This document shows positions 1-7,008 of a DNA stretch of 29,193 bases, in pieces. The notes below the pieces were generated by a model. That model saw nothing but the letters and a program-made list of their open reading frames with translations. It ran no database searches and was not told the DNA's origin. Made by a program: the position numbers and the translations under genes. Position 1 is the first letter of the stretch. Every line of letters begins with the position of its first letter. This DNA comes from a virus. The stretch spans positions 1 through 29,193 of IMG/VR virus record IMGVR_UViG_3300030419_006614. One strand, given 5' to 3'.

Positions 1-296
1 GTAATAATACTAATAACTTTACCTACATTATCCCAAGACACCCTGTCTATTTTTAGACAGGGATTTTTATTCACATTACCTAGTCTTAATCCGTATACCT
101 TTTCTTGTCTTGTTACAATGTCATTAATAAAATCATCTAGATGTATTGTTTTTATCCAATGGAAATAAATGTCTTTATATTCATTTTCCGATACTTCTAA
201 TACAAAATCAGTTTCGAACGACAAACAAACGGCTCTTAAAGCCAGACTTTCTGAAGGTGGCTCCACTATGCCTTCATAAAATATTAAAGGCAGCAT
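1..296 (-). CDS. Unknown protein, N-terminal part (cut by window edge)
   Basis: An open frame reads leftward from an ATG at 296-294 to the window edge without a stop, giving 98 codons. The protein begins MLPLIFYEGIVEPPSESLA and contains an aromatic stretch around YKDIYFHWIKT. I recognise no family. It is divergent from uvsW, with 48 bases between the two ATGs. An nATAAATA box lies 5 bases before its start codon, unlike the TTGAnn/TATAAT promoters of the forward genes, which may mean late expression. The forward-strand hairpin at 41-62 lies inside this frame. The reading frame is uninterrupted, but the C-terminus is not visible. Confidence 0.6.
   Translation of the reverse strand, partial: MLPLIFYEGIVEPPSESLALRAVCLSFETDFVLEVSENEYKDIYFHWIKTIHLDDFINDIVTRQEKVYGLRLGNVNKNPCLKIDRVSWDNVGKVISII
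41..62 (+). terminator. Terminator-like hairpin inside the leftmost minus-strand gene
   Basis: A perfect 9-bp stem (CCCTGTCTA pairing with TAGACAGGG) closes a TTTT loop and is followed on the + strand by ATTTTTATT. It has the form of an intrinsic terminator for rightward transcription. It lies within the open frame of the minus-strand gene at 1-296, so it would stop antisense rather than sense transcripts. The U tract is interrupted by one A. Confidence 0.45.
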
Positions 297-301
297 TTAA
301 A

Positions 302-309
302 TATTTATC
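302..309 (-). promoter_or_regulatory. Late-promoter-like box GATAAATA before the leftmost gene
   Basis: On the minus strand GATAAATA matches 7 of 8 bases of the T4 late consensus TATAAATA and ends 5 bases before the ATG at 296. No TTGAnn hexamer sits at the 16-base spacing seen for the forward promoters. gp55-type sigma factors need only the -10 box, so a late promoter is possible; in AT-rich DNA a chance match is also possible. Confidence 0.35.
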
Positions 310-337
310 TTGAAAAGGGCGGTAAATTCTTTATAAT
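310..337 (+). promoter_or_regulatory. Promoter of uvsW (TTGAAA-N16-TATAAT)
   Basis: TTGAAA at 310-315, 16-base spacer, TATAAT at 332-337. The -10 box ends 7 bases before the ATG at 345, so the transcript should start at or next to the start codon. No Shine-Dalgarno sequence fits in between. Confidence 0.75.
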
Positions 338-344
338 CAGAGTG

Positions 345-1787
345 ATGGTTACGTTCGAGTACGACACTAGAAAGCGTCAAGCTGTAATAAAAACAGAACA
401 TCTTAATTCAATTAGAGAACATTTTTCATTTGAAAATGAAGGCGCAAGATTCGCAAGACGTTACGGGAGATATATGCCTGCTCGTACTTATGTAATCACA
501 CCCGCAGGAAAATATGAAGTAGGCTTAACAGCAAATATTATTCAATACATTAAAAAAGAGTATCCTGAAGAAAAAATAGTCTTGGATAGTTCAATAAAAA
601 AGGCTATTAAACCAAAATTTAAAAATTCATCTGATATTAAATTAAAATTAGAGTTAAGAGATTATCAAGATGAAATAGTAGAAGAATGTGTTGAAAAAGG
701 TCGCGGTGTTATCATGTTAGCAACAGCAGGTGGCAAGACTTTAACCATGGCAAACTTACTAGAAAGAGGTTACGCTGAATCTAAACAAGATACTTGGAAA
801 GTTTTAGTTATAGTTCCTGATTTAGGTCTTGTGAATCAAACATTTTCTGATTTTGAAAATTATGGTGTAACTTTTTCATTCTCAAAGTGGACAGGTAATA
901 ACGATTTAGATATTACCAGTAATGTGGTTATAGCTAACTTAGGTATATTACAGAGTGAAAAAACAGACTTAGAATGGATACAATTTTTAGACGTTTTGGT
1001 TATAGATGAATGTCATAAAGTCAGACGTTCAAACAAAGTAAACAAAATAATTAAATCTATACAGACTCACAACAAGTTCGGATTTACAGGAACGTTACCA
1101 GATAATAATTCCGATCAGTGGAACATTATAGGCAAAATCGGGCCTGTAATATACCAAAAAAGAAGTTATGAACTTCGTGTAGAAAAGTATGTAACTAATG
1201 CAGTTGCTCATATAATTAAGTTACATTACCACACTAAACCTAACTATAGTGTTGAGTTAAATGACCCAGGTGAAAGGTATAGACAAGAATTTGAATTTTT
1301 ATTCGAAAATACTTTTCGTAATAATGTAATTGATAAACTAACAACGGGTGTTAAAAATAATTCGTTAATACTTGTCGATTATATTAAGCACGGAGAAGCT
1401 TTATATGAAAAACTTAAAAATAACAATGAAGGTAAACAAGTATACTTTATAAGAGGTGAAGTCGATGTTGAAGAGCGTGATAAAGTTAAAAAACTTATTG
1501 AGCGGGATAATAATATTATTTGTATTGCAATTAGCCGGATTTTTTCTACTGGGATCAGTATTAATAATTTACATTATATTGTATTTGCCTCTGGCGGTAA
1601 AGCAAAAATTAAAATTCTTCAGTCAATCGGAAGAGGATTACGACTGCATGAAAATAAAAACAAATTAGTTATTATAGATATAGCAGATCAGTTACGTTAT
1701 GGTGGTACGCATTCTGATAAACGATTAGAATTATACCAACAAGAAAATATAAATCTTAAAATAACCAATATTAAGGAAAAGAGTTGA
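345..1787 (+). CDS. uvsW: UvsW-like superfamily 2 DNA helicase
   Basis: ATP-dependent helicase of the T4 UvsW type, which unwinds recombination intermediates, R-loops and stalled forks and helps the switch from origin- to recombination-dependent replication. The length (480 aa) is close to T4 UvsW (about 500). Counting from the alternative in-frame GTG at 342, the N-terminal 100 residues form the substrate-binding part. They are followed by a Q-motif-like LRDYQ near 105, the Walker A sequence ATAGGKT at 127-133, DECH at 222-225, motif III TGT at 249-251 and motif VI QSIGRGLR near 440. I chose ATG 345 over GTG 342 because it sits 7 bases after the TATAAT box, as in the neighbouring genes. It is followed by 55 under its own promoter. 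The TGA stop lies inside the next -35 box. Confidence 0.93.
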   Translation: MVTFEYDTRKRQAVIKTEHLNSIREHFSFENEGARFARRYGRYMPARTYVITPAGKYEVGLTANIIQYIKKEYPEEKIVLDSSIKKAIKPKFKNSSDIKLKLELRDYQDEIVEECVEKGRGVIMLATAGGKTLTMANLLERGYAESKQDTWKVLVIVPDLGLVNQTFSDFENYGVTFSFSKWTGNNDLDITSNVVIANLGILQSEKTDLEWIQFLDVLVIDECHKVRRSNKVNKIIKSIQTHNKFGFTGTLPDNNSDQWNIIGKIGPVIYQKRSYELRVEKYVTNAVAHIIKLHYHTKPNYSVELNDPGERYRQEFEFLFENTFRNNVIDKLTTGVKNNSLILVDYIKHGEALYEKLKNNNEGKQVYFIRGEVDVEERDKVKKLIERDNNIICIAISRIFSTGISINNLHYIVFASGGKAKIKILQSIGRGLRLHENKNKLVIIDIADQLRYGGTHSDKRLELYQQENINLKITNIKEKS

Positions 1788-1811
1788 TATTATACTTTCA
1801 TATACTATAAT
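1784..1811 (+). promoter_or_regulatory. Promoter of gene 55 (TTGATA-N16-TATAAT)
   Basis: TTGATA at 1784-1789 contains the uvsW stop codon; a 16-base spacer follows, then TATAAT at 1806-1811. The distance to the ATG at 1823 is 11 bases, slightly longer than the usual 5-8 in this window, leaving a leader of only a few bases. Confidence 0.75.
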
Positions 1812-1822
1812 ATGATTTAGAT

Positions 1823-2308
1823 ATGCAATCAAAAAAGCCAAAAAACGGAGTTAAGATCAAGCCTAAGAGCAAAGAACACTACGTTAACTCTAAAGAATTT
1901 AAAGAAGCTATTGCAGAATATTATAAAACAGAAGTGTGTAGTGAAGAACTTGGTGAAATGATAACCAAAATTGCAAAAGGGTTAAGTTATGCACCAAATT
2001 TTATAAACTACTCATATAAAGATGAAATGATTGGTGATGCTGTCGTTAAAATGTTTACAGCGTTGTTTAATAAAAAATTTAATCTAGAAGCAACTGATAG
2101 TGAAGGCAAAAAGTACAACCCATTTTCATACTTTACAACGATTGCATTTCACGCTTTCATTAATCGTATTAAGAAAGAAAAACGTCATCACGAAGCTGTA
2201 AATGAATATAAAGAAAGAGTATATGAACAAACCTTAAATGACTCTGATAATGCTACACAGAAAGTTTATGTTAAACCGGTAAGTGAAGATGATCTTTATT
2301 ACGGTTAA
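1823..2308 (+). CDS. 55: gp55-like late-transcription sigma factor
   Basis: Probable sigma factor for late genes. In T4, gp55 replaces sigma70 on host RNA polymerase, recognises the -10-like late promoter TATAAATA and is activated by gp33 and the gp45 clamp. The 161 aa (T4: 185) share the T4 arrangement: an N-terminal VNSKEFKEAI segment, then EMIGDAV, a YNPFSYFTTIAFHAFINRI block and a basic KKEKRHH. This matches the T4 stretch with EMIAD, KNPHAYITQACFNAF and RIKKERK, which is the region-2-like core. The C-terminus is acidic and ends DLYYG. It is convergent with the glycosyltransferase at 2314-3321, only 5 bases apart, with a hairpin at the junction. The family is clear from the core motif; function is inferred from T4. 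Confidence 0.9.
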   Translation: MQSKKPKNGVKIKPKSKEHYVNSKEFKEAIAEYYKTEVCSEELGEMITKIAKGLSYAPNFINYSYKDEMIGDAVVKMFTALFNKKFNLEATDSEGKKYNPFSYFTTIAFHAFINRIKKEKRHHEAVNEYKERVYEQTLNDSDNATQKVYVKPVSEDDLYYG

Positions 2309-2328
2309 AGTTCTTAAGCATAAGAACT
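2309..2328. terminator. Hairpin at convergent gene junction (possible bidirectional terminator)
   Basis: A perfect 8-bp inverted repeat (AGTTCTTA / TAAGAACT, loop AGCA) sits between gene 55 and the minus-strand glycosyltransferase and overlaps the last codons and stop of the latter. Neither side has a strong T run, so it may be a processing or weak termination element rather than a classical terminator. Confidence 0.4.
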
Positions 2329-3321
2329 AATCATATCCCAAGTTTTATAAAATCTTATTTTCTTATCCACATCAGGATCTTCACCCATATCAACAAACGA
2401 CGGGTCATTTTTACTATCGTGATTCCATTCAGTAAAATCTAAAGTAAAATGGTTTCTAATTTTCCAATAAGCTGATAAAATAATTTCTTCAGTAAAGAAA
2501 TCAGTTTTAGGTGGTCTTGTAGCAGCAAGTTTAATTAATGCTTTTTCGTAAAATTCGAACAAAGCTTTGAACTCGGTAGGTTTAATACCAATAACACCAC
2601 CAACTAACTGCATTTCAATATGATCAAGTTTATCTACACCATATTCTTCTTGTAACAATTCTTCTAATACCTTTACATGGTGTTTATTATACCATAAATT
2701 GTTATGTTTAGATGTAAACATACCGTGCTTTTCGATTAGATTGTTTATACCTTTACCTATTTGTGGTGTATACATATTGTTTTTGTTATAGGGGTAATAA
2801 TGCTTTTTGTTAAAGAAGTTATTAATTTCGACCCCACCTTTACTAAACGGGTTTAAACCCCAGTGAGTAATACCACTATCAACCCATACAACATTATCAG
2901 TATCATATGGGTTTTCATCTGCAATATCTTTTAAGAAGTATAATTTTCTGTGACATAACACTTCGTTACGAGCATGAAAAAACCCAGGTTCATCAGGATT
3001 AGTTTTTCTTCTTTCTTCTACTTCTTTTGTAGCATAGTCCCAATATATCTTTTTATGTTCACAAATCTTATCTGCAAATTTAAAATCACCAATAGGCGAG
3101 TTTTTAATAACCCACTTGTTTTCCACTCCTACAGAATCTAAGTAATCTAAAAATCTTCTTATTTTCCATTCACCCCTATCATCTGTATACACTACAGTTG
3201 GTAATCCAAAATTATAAATGTTTTGAAATGAAGAAAAATAATATTGTTCTTGCCAACAACGACCCCCATATTTGCCTTCTCTATCGCCGTAATATATTGC
3301 AGTTACTAAGGTTGTACTCAT
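2314..3321 (-). CDS. HtrL/YibB-type glycosyltransferase-like protein
   Basis: Predicted GT-A-fold sugar transferase of the HtrL/YibB group. Such proteins open with a strand like TTLVTAIYYG and carry an acidic VWVDSG motif near the middle that probably binds metal and nucleotide sugar; both are present. The protein is 335 aa from the ATG at 3321. An in-frame ATG at 3366 would overlap the divergent gene 47; I prefer 3321 because the family's first strand begins there and a TATATA box ends 5 bases upstream. No signal peptide or membrane segment is visible. It lies alone on the minus strand between 55 and 47. Acceptor unknown: it could act on phage DNA, a tail or capsid glycan, or a host surface sugar. 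Confidence 0.7.
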   Translation of the reverse strand: MSTTLVTAIYYGDREGKYGGRCWQEQYYFSSFQNIYNFGLPTVVYTDDRGEWKIRRFLDYLDSVGVENKWVIKNSPIGDFKFADKICEHKKIYWDYATKEVEERRKTNPDEPGFFHARNEVLCHRKLYFLKDIADENPYDTDNVVWVDSGITHWGLNPFSKGGVEINNFFNKKHYYPYNKNNMYTPQIGKGINNLIEKHGMFTSKHNNLWYNKHHVKVLEELLQEEYGVDKLDHIEMQLVGGVIGIKPTEFKALFEFYEKALIKLAATRPPKTDFFTEEIILSAYWKIRNHFTLDFTEWNHDSKNDPSFVDMGEDPDVDKKIRFYKTWDMISSYA

Positions 3322-3339
3322 AGGTTTATATACTATCAT
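3312..3339 (+). promoter_or_regulatory. Promoter of gene 47 (TTGTAC-N16-TATCAT)
   Basis: TTGTAC at 3312-3317, 16-base spacer, TATCAT at 3334-3339, then 7 bases to the GTG at 3347. It supports GTG as the true start of 47. The -35 hexamer lies within the opening codons of the divergent glycosyltransferase gene. Confidence 0.65.
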
Positions 3340-3354
3340 ATTTACTGTGGGCAA
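3327..3354 (-). promoter_or_regulatory. Divergent promoter for the HtrL-like gene (weak -35)
   Basis: On the minus strand TTGCCC, a 16-base spacer and TATATA are followed by 5 bases and the ATG at 3321. An alternative reading uses the TATATAAAC string as a late-type -10 box. The region overlaps the gene 47 promoter, and the -35 lies inside the first codons of 47. Confidence 0.45.
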
Positions 3355-4408
3355 TATAAATTTCAAACAATCAAAAATATGTTGTATCTCAGATATTCAT
3401 CTTGGAGTTCACCAAAATAACAATAACTGGCATAAAATTTTGATTGAATGGGCAACCTGGCTCGATAAAGAACTTAAAAAGAAGAAAATTTTCGATATAA
3501 TGATTTGTGGTGATTTATTTCACTACAGGGATGAAATTGCAGTAAATAGTTTACAAGTTGCAAAACAGTTTTTTGATATTTTAGAAGATTATAATATTGT
3601 AATGATTACAGGTAATCATGACTGTTACTATAAAGATACCAGTACTGTTAATTCATTATCGTTATTTGGTGGTTGGAAAAATATTACTGTAATTGATACC
3701 CTTACTGTAGATGATATTTTCGATAAAAGAGTTTCTTTTGTACCTTGGGGAGTTAATGTAAAGGATATTCCTAAATGTGATCTTGTTTTTGGTCATTTTG
3801 AACTCACCGACTTTAAAATGAACAATTTTAAAATTTGTGATCATGGTGATAGTCCTGAATCTCTTTTAAATAAATCAAAAATGATCATAACTGGTCATTT
3901 TCATTTACGGTCTGAACGAAAGTATGACGAAGGTAAAATTTTATATCTTGGTAACCCCTTTCAAATGGATTTTGGTGATGCGGAAAGTAGAAAAGGGTAT
4001 TACATCTTAGACTTTGACGACATACAAAACCCTAAATTCACTGAAAATAAAGTATCACCAAAACATATTAAGTTACTTTTAAGTGACCTTATTAAACATG
4101 ACGGGATAACACCTGAACTTAAACAGCTAATAAAGGGTAATATAATAAAATTGGTTATTGATAAAAATATTCAAGGTGATGATTTAGATATTATTATGAT
4201 ATGTTTGAATAACTTAAAGCCTTTTTCGATAACTGTTGACTACGAAATAAATTTTAATAAATTTTCGGTAGAAGGCGAATTAGACTTTGAATATTCGGGT
4301 GTTGATTATGAATCAACCATAACAGAGTTTGTTACAATGTTGGATATTAACAATAAAAAAGACGTCATTCAATATACAATAGATTTATATAAGTCATGCA
4401 AGGAGTAG
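3347..4408 (+). CDS. 47: gp47-like Mre11/SbcD-family nuclease subunit
   Basis: Metallophosphoesterase subunit of the gp46/gp47 complex, which resects double-strand ends for recombination-dependent replication and degrades host DNA in T4. At 353 aa it is near T4 gp47 (339). Calcineurin-like motifs are in order: SDIHLG with D16 and H18, CGDLFHYRD with D56, TGNHD at 89-92, then GHFEL and GHFHL supplying the late metal-binding histidines. The start is GTG, supported by the promoter spacing; no in-frame ATG lies before the first motif. The 3' end overlaps the following glycosyltransferase gene by 13 bases, so the pair is probably translationally coupled. The partner 46 follows after that gene. Confidence 0.93.
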   Translation: MGNINFKQSKICCISDIHLGVHQNNNNWHKILIEWATWLDKELKKKKIFDIMICGDLFHYRDEIAVNSLQVAKQFFDILEDYNIVMITGNHDCYYKDTSTVNSLSLFGGWKNITVIDTLTVDDIFDKRVSFVPWGVNVKDIPKCDLVFGHFELTDFKMNNFKICDHGDSPESLLNKSKMIITGHFHLRSERKYDEGKILYLGNPFQMDFGDAESRKGYYILDFDDIQNPKFTENKVSPKHIKLLLSDLIKHDGITPELKQLIKGNIIKLVIDKNIQGDDLDIIMICLNNLKPFSITVDYEINFNKFSVEGELDFEYSGVDYESTITEFVTMLDINNKKDVIQYTIDLYKSCKE

Positions 4409-5163
4409 GTATAGTAGTTTTTTCTTTAGGAGGTAAACCTTTAACTAGATGTATCAGAGGACTTGGAGATTTAACTGAGAACACAGTTTTAATCATAGAT
4501 GGTAACAATCAAGCACCTGTAGATAAATCAAAGTTTAAGAATGTTATTACATTTGCTAAAGAAAAGTATCCCAGTGCATGTTATAATGTTGGAATTAGGG
4601 AACTACTTAAAGACGAATCTATTGAACATATATTTTTGTTAAATGACAGTATAGAAATAATTGACGAAACGGTTTTTGAAGATTACATTAATACTTCAAA
4701 GAAAATGAATCTTAAATGTCTTTATTATTGTGTAAAAGAAGACGACCCTTTTGGTGAAGATGTAAATGTCAGAATGAAACTCGACGTAAAAGACGATACC
4801 GTATCATTAAATTACGGTACAAGTGGTGGGTTTGTTTATACCCACACAGACGTTTACGAAAAAGTAGGTTTCTTGGATGAAAGATATAGAGCTGCTATGG
4901 AATGGTCTGATTTTGCTTACAGGGTTTCACAGAAAAATCTTAGTACACCATTTTTATGGTTTCCGAGTTTAGAAAGTGCAAAAAATAAAATTGTCACCAA
5001 CGTTAATAACGATAAAAGATATGAAGAAGACTTTGAGGACAGGCTTGTCAGAGGTATGAAAATATTTTACCTAAAATTTAAATGTGAAATTAAAGATTTG
5101 GTGGATACCTTTTCTAAACAAGACGTGATTGATAAGTTGAAGAAAAAGGTACGTACAGTATAA
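4396..5163 (+). CDS. GT2-like glycosyltransferase between 47 and 46
   Basis: Predicted GT-A-fold glycosyltransferase of family-2 type, 255 aa. The N-terminal strand GVGIVVFSLGG-like opening and a nucleotide-binding segment (VLIIDGNN) are followed by FLLNDSIEII near residue 76, where GT2 enzymes have the metal-binding acidic motif. A GTSGGFVYTHTDVYEKVGFLDERY block and EWSDFAYRV match the acceptor-side and catalytic-base region (usual form: GG...R..F...G.FDE.. and ED.D). There is no membrane segment. The gene overlaps 47 by 13 bases and precedes 46 by 9 bases, so it is made with the recombination nuclease. The acceptor is unknown. Confidence 0.7.
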   Translation: MQGVGIVVFSLGGKPLTRCIRGLGDLTENTVLIIDGNNQAPVDKSKFKNVITFAKEKYPSACYNVGIRELLKDESIEHIFLLNDSIEIIDETVFEDYINTSKKMNLKCLYYCVKEDDPFGEDVNVRMKLDVKDDTVSLNYGTSGGFVYTHTDVYEKVGFLDERYRAAMEWSDFAYRVSQKNLSTPFLWFPSLESAKNKIVTNVNNDKRYEEDFEDRLVRGMKIFYLKFKCEIKDLVDTFSKQDVIDKLKKKVRTV

Positions 5164-5164
5164 T
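5137..5164 (+). promoter_or_regulatory. Promoter of gene 46 (TTGAAG-N16-TATAAT)
   Basis: TTGAAG at 5137-5142 inside the end of the upstream gene, 16-base spacer, TATAAT at 5159-5164 spanning that gene's stop codon, then 8 bases to the ATG at 5173. Confidence 0.72.
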
Positions 5165-5172
5165 TGTACTAG

Positions 5173-6987
5173 ATGAAGCAAATCTTCTTCGAAGAAGTAA
5201 TAATCACAAATTTTCTGTCCGTAGGTAACGATGAAGTAAGAGTAAAATTTACTAAAGGCTTCAATATTATTACTGGTAGGAATAAGGATAAAGAAGATCG
5301 TAGAAACGGGGTAGGTAAAAGTACGATCGCTGATTCTATTAATTTTGCACTTTTCGGGTCTACACTTAGGGAACTAAAAAAAGAACTTATTCCAAATAAT
5401 CTTAATAATGATACTTGTTCCGTATCTTTATCATTTACTGTAGCAACACCTCAAAAAACAGACAAGTATACTATTAACAGGACTTTATCTCCTTCAAAAT
5501 GTTATATATTCAAAAACGAAGAAGATATAACCAGAGATTCAATAATTAACACTAACGAATATATAAAAGATTTAATTAGTTGTACTGAGGATGTATTTCA
5601 AAACTGTATTATAATGACAGTAAACAATACAATACCCTTTATGGCTAAAAAGAAGGTTGAAAAAAGAAAGTTTATTGAAGGTATTTTTAATTTACAAATT
5701 TTTAGTAACATGATTTCAATGCTTCGTAACGATTACAACGATACAAGAAAGCATTTTGATATCGAGTCTACTAGTTATGATGAAACCGGTGCAACTTTAA
5801 CTAATTTAAATTTACAAAAAGAACAAGTAATTACAGAACGTAAAGGTAAATTAGAAAAATACAAAACTAGACAAGAAAATAATAAACGTGATTTATTAGA
5901 AATAAAAAGTCAGTTAAAAACTATCGAAAAAGACGCAATAGAACAAAACGAACAACTAATTGTAAAGATAGAAAATAAAATTAAGGAACTTGATTCTGAT
6001 AAAGCTGAAAAACAGACCCATATTGGTAAAATTGTTGGTTTGCAAACTCAGTATGAAGAAATGCTTTCGAAAATAGGTACTGATGAAGAAGTATGCCCTA
6101 CATGTCTTCGCAAAATAGAAGTACACGATTCAGATCACATTAATAAAGAAAAAAAGATAATAGAAAATCAAATTTCAGACTACAATGATAGGATAGAGTC
6201 TATTACTAAAGAAATTAACAATATAAAAAATATCCAAAATAAACTTTACACGGGTGTAAATCAAACAAGACAAAAAATTAAAACCATTTCTGATGAAATA
6301 AATGAACAGAAGCTTCTTAAGCAAAAAGCTAAACAAATGTTAGAATGGCAAAGTCAATTAAAGTTAGATATTAAAGAATTAAAGACAAATGACACTAATT
6401 TTGATAGTATGATTAAAGACTATACCGGTAAAGTTGAAGATATTAAGAAGAAACTCGATAAAGTAAAGAATAAACTTAATATGCTTGACGTGGTAAAGTA
6501 TGTTGTATCTGAAGAAGGTGTCAAGTCTTATATTGTAAAGAAGATATTGCAAGTCTTTAATCAAAAGCTTGCTTACTATCTTAAAAAAATGGATAGTAAT
6601 TGTGTTTGTATTTTTAACGAATATTTTGAAGAACAAATAATTAATGAAAAAAATAAAATCTGTTCATATTTTAACTTTTCTGGAGCAGAGCGGAAAAATA
6701 TCGATTTGGCTTGCTTATTTGCTTTCATGGATATAAGAAGATTACAAGGAGATGTTTCATTTAACTTTAGTATGTATGATGAACTATTCGATAGTAGTCT
6801 TGATGAACGTGGTGTAGATTTAGTAACCAATATTTTACGCGAAAGAGTAGAAAAATACAATGAATGCGTATACGTTATAAGTCATAGAAAAGAAAGTGTA
6901 AAAGCAGCTACTGGTGAAGTTATATATTTGGAAAAATCAAACGGCATAACACGAAAAGTTGATTATACAGAAATTGATAATGACTGA
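5173..6987 (+). CDS. 46: gp46-like Rad50/SbcC-family ATPase subunit
   Basis: SMC-like ATPase partner of gp47. The 604 aa (T4 gp46: 560) show an N-terminal ATPase lobe with Walker A GVGKST at 46-51, a long coiled coil on both sides of a zinc hook CPTC (C308, C311), and a C-terminal lobe with signature FSGAERKNIDLA, Walker B-like FSMYDELFDSSLDERG and the switch histidine in VISHRKE. The P-loop carries a charged insert: after ITGRN comes KDKEDRRNG before VGKST, where T4 has a compact GKNGGGKST. It has its own promoter besides likely read-through from 47. It is transcribed toward the GT4-like gene. Confidence 0.94.
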   Translation: MKQIFFEEVIITNFLSVGNDEVRVKFTKGFNIITGRNKDKEDRRNGVGKSTIADSINFALFGSTLRELKKELIPNNLNNDTCSVSLSFTVATPQKTDKYTINRTLSPSKCYIFKNEEDITRDSIINTNEYIKDLISCTEDVFQNCIIMTVNNTIPFMAKKKVEKRKFIEGIFNLQIFSNMISMLRNDYNDTRKHFDIESTSYDETGATLTNLNLQKEQVITERKGKLEKYKTRQENNKRDLLEIKSQLKTIEKDAIEQNEQLIVKIENKIKELDSDKAEKQTHIGKIVGLQTQYEEMLSKIGTDEEVCPTCLRKIEVHDSDHINKEKKIIENQISDYNDRIESITKEINNIKNIQNKLYTGVNQTRQKIKTISDEINEQKLLKQKAKQMLEWQSQLKLDIKELKTNDTNFDSMIKDYTGKVEDIKKKLDKVKNKLNMLDVVKYVVSEEGVKSYIVKKILQVFNQKLAYYLKKMDSNCVCIFNEYFEEQIINEKNKICSYFNFSGAERKNIDLACLFAFMDIRRLQGDVSFNFSMYDELFDSSLDERGVDLVTNILRERVEKYNECVYVISHRKESVKAATGEVIYLEKSNGITRKVDYTEIDND

Positions 6988-7001
6988 TTAACAAGTAAAT
7001 A
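6974..7001 (+). promoter_or_regulatory. Promoter of the GT4-like gene (TTGATA-N16-TAAATA)
   Basis: TTGATA at 6974-6979 in the last codons of 46, 16-base spacer, TAAATA at 6996-7001 and 7 bases to the ATG at 7009. A TAAAAT box offset by four bases is an alternative -10. Confidence 0.6.
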
Positions 7002-7008
7002 AAATTTA

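Noticed and set aside
1456-1668. 70-aa hydrophobic open frame within uvsW
   Set aside because: Looks membrane-like only because it is a shifted reading of the helicase motif region; it has no start signal and the uvsW frame is complete.
3322-3366. Upstream ATG at 3366 for the HtrL-like gene
   Set aside because: It would overlap the start of gene 47 and both promoters; the family's first strand begins just after the ATG at 3321.
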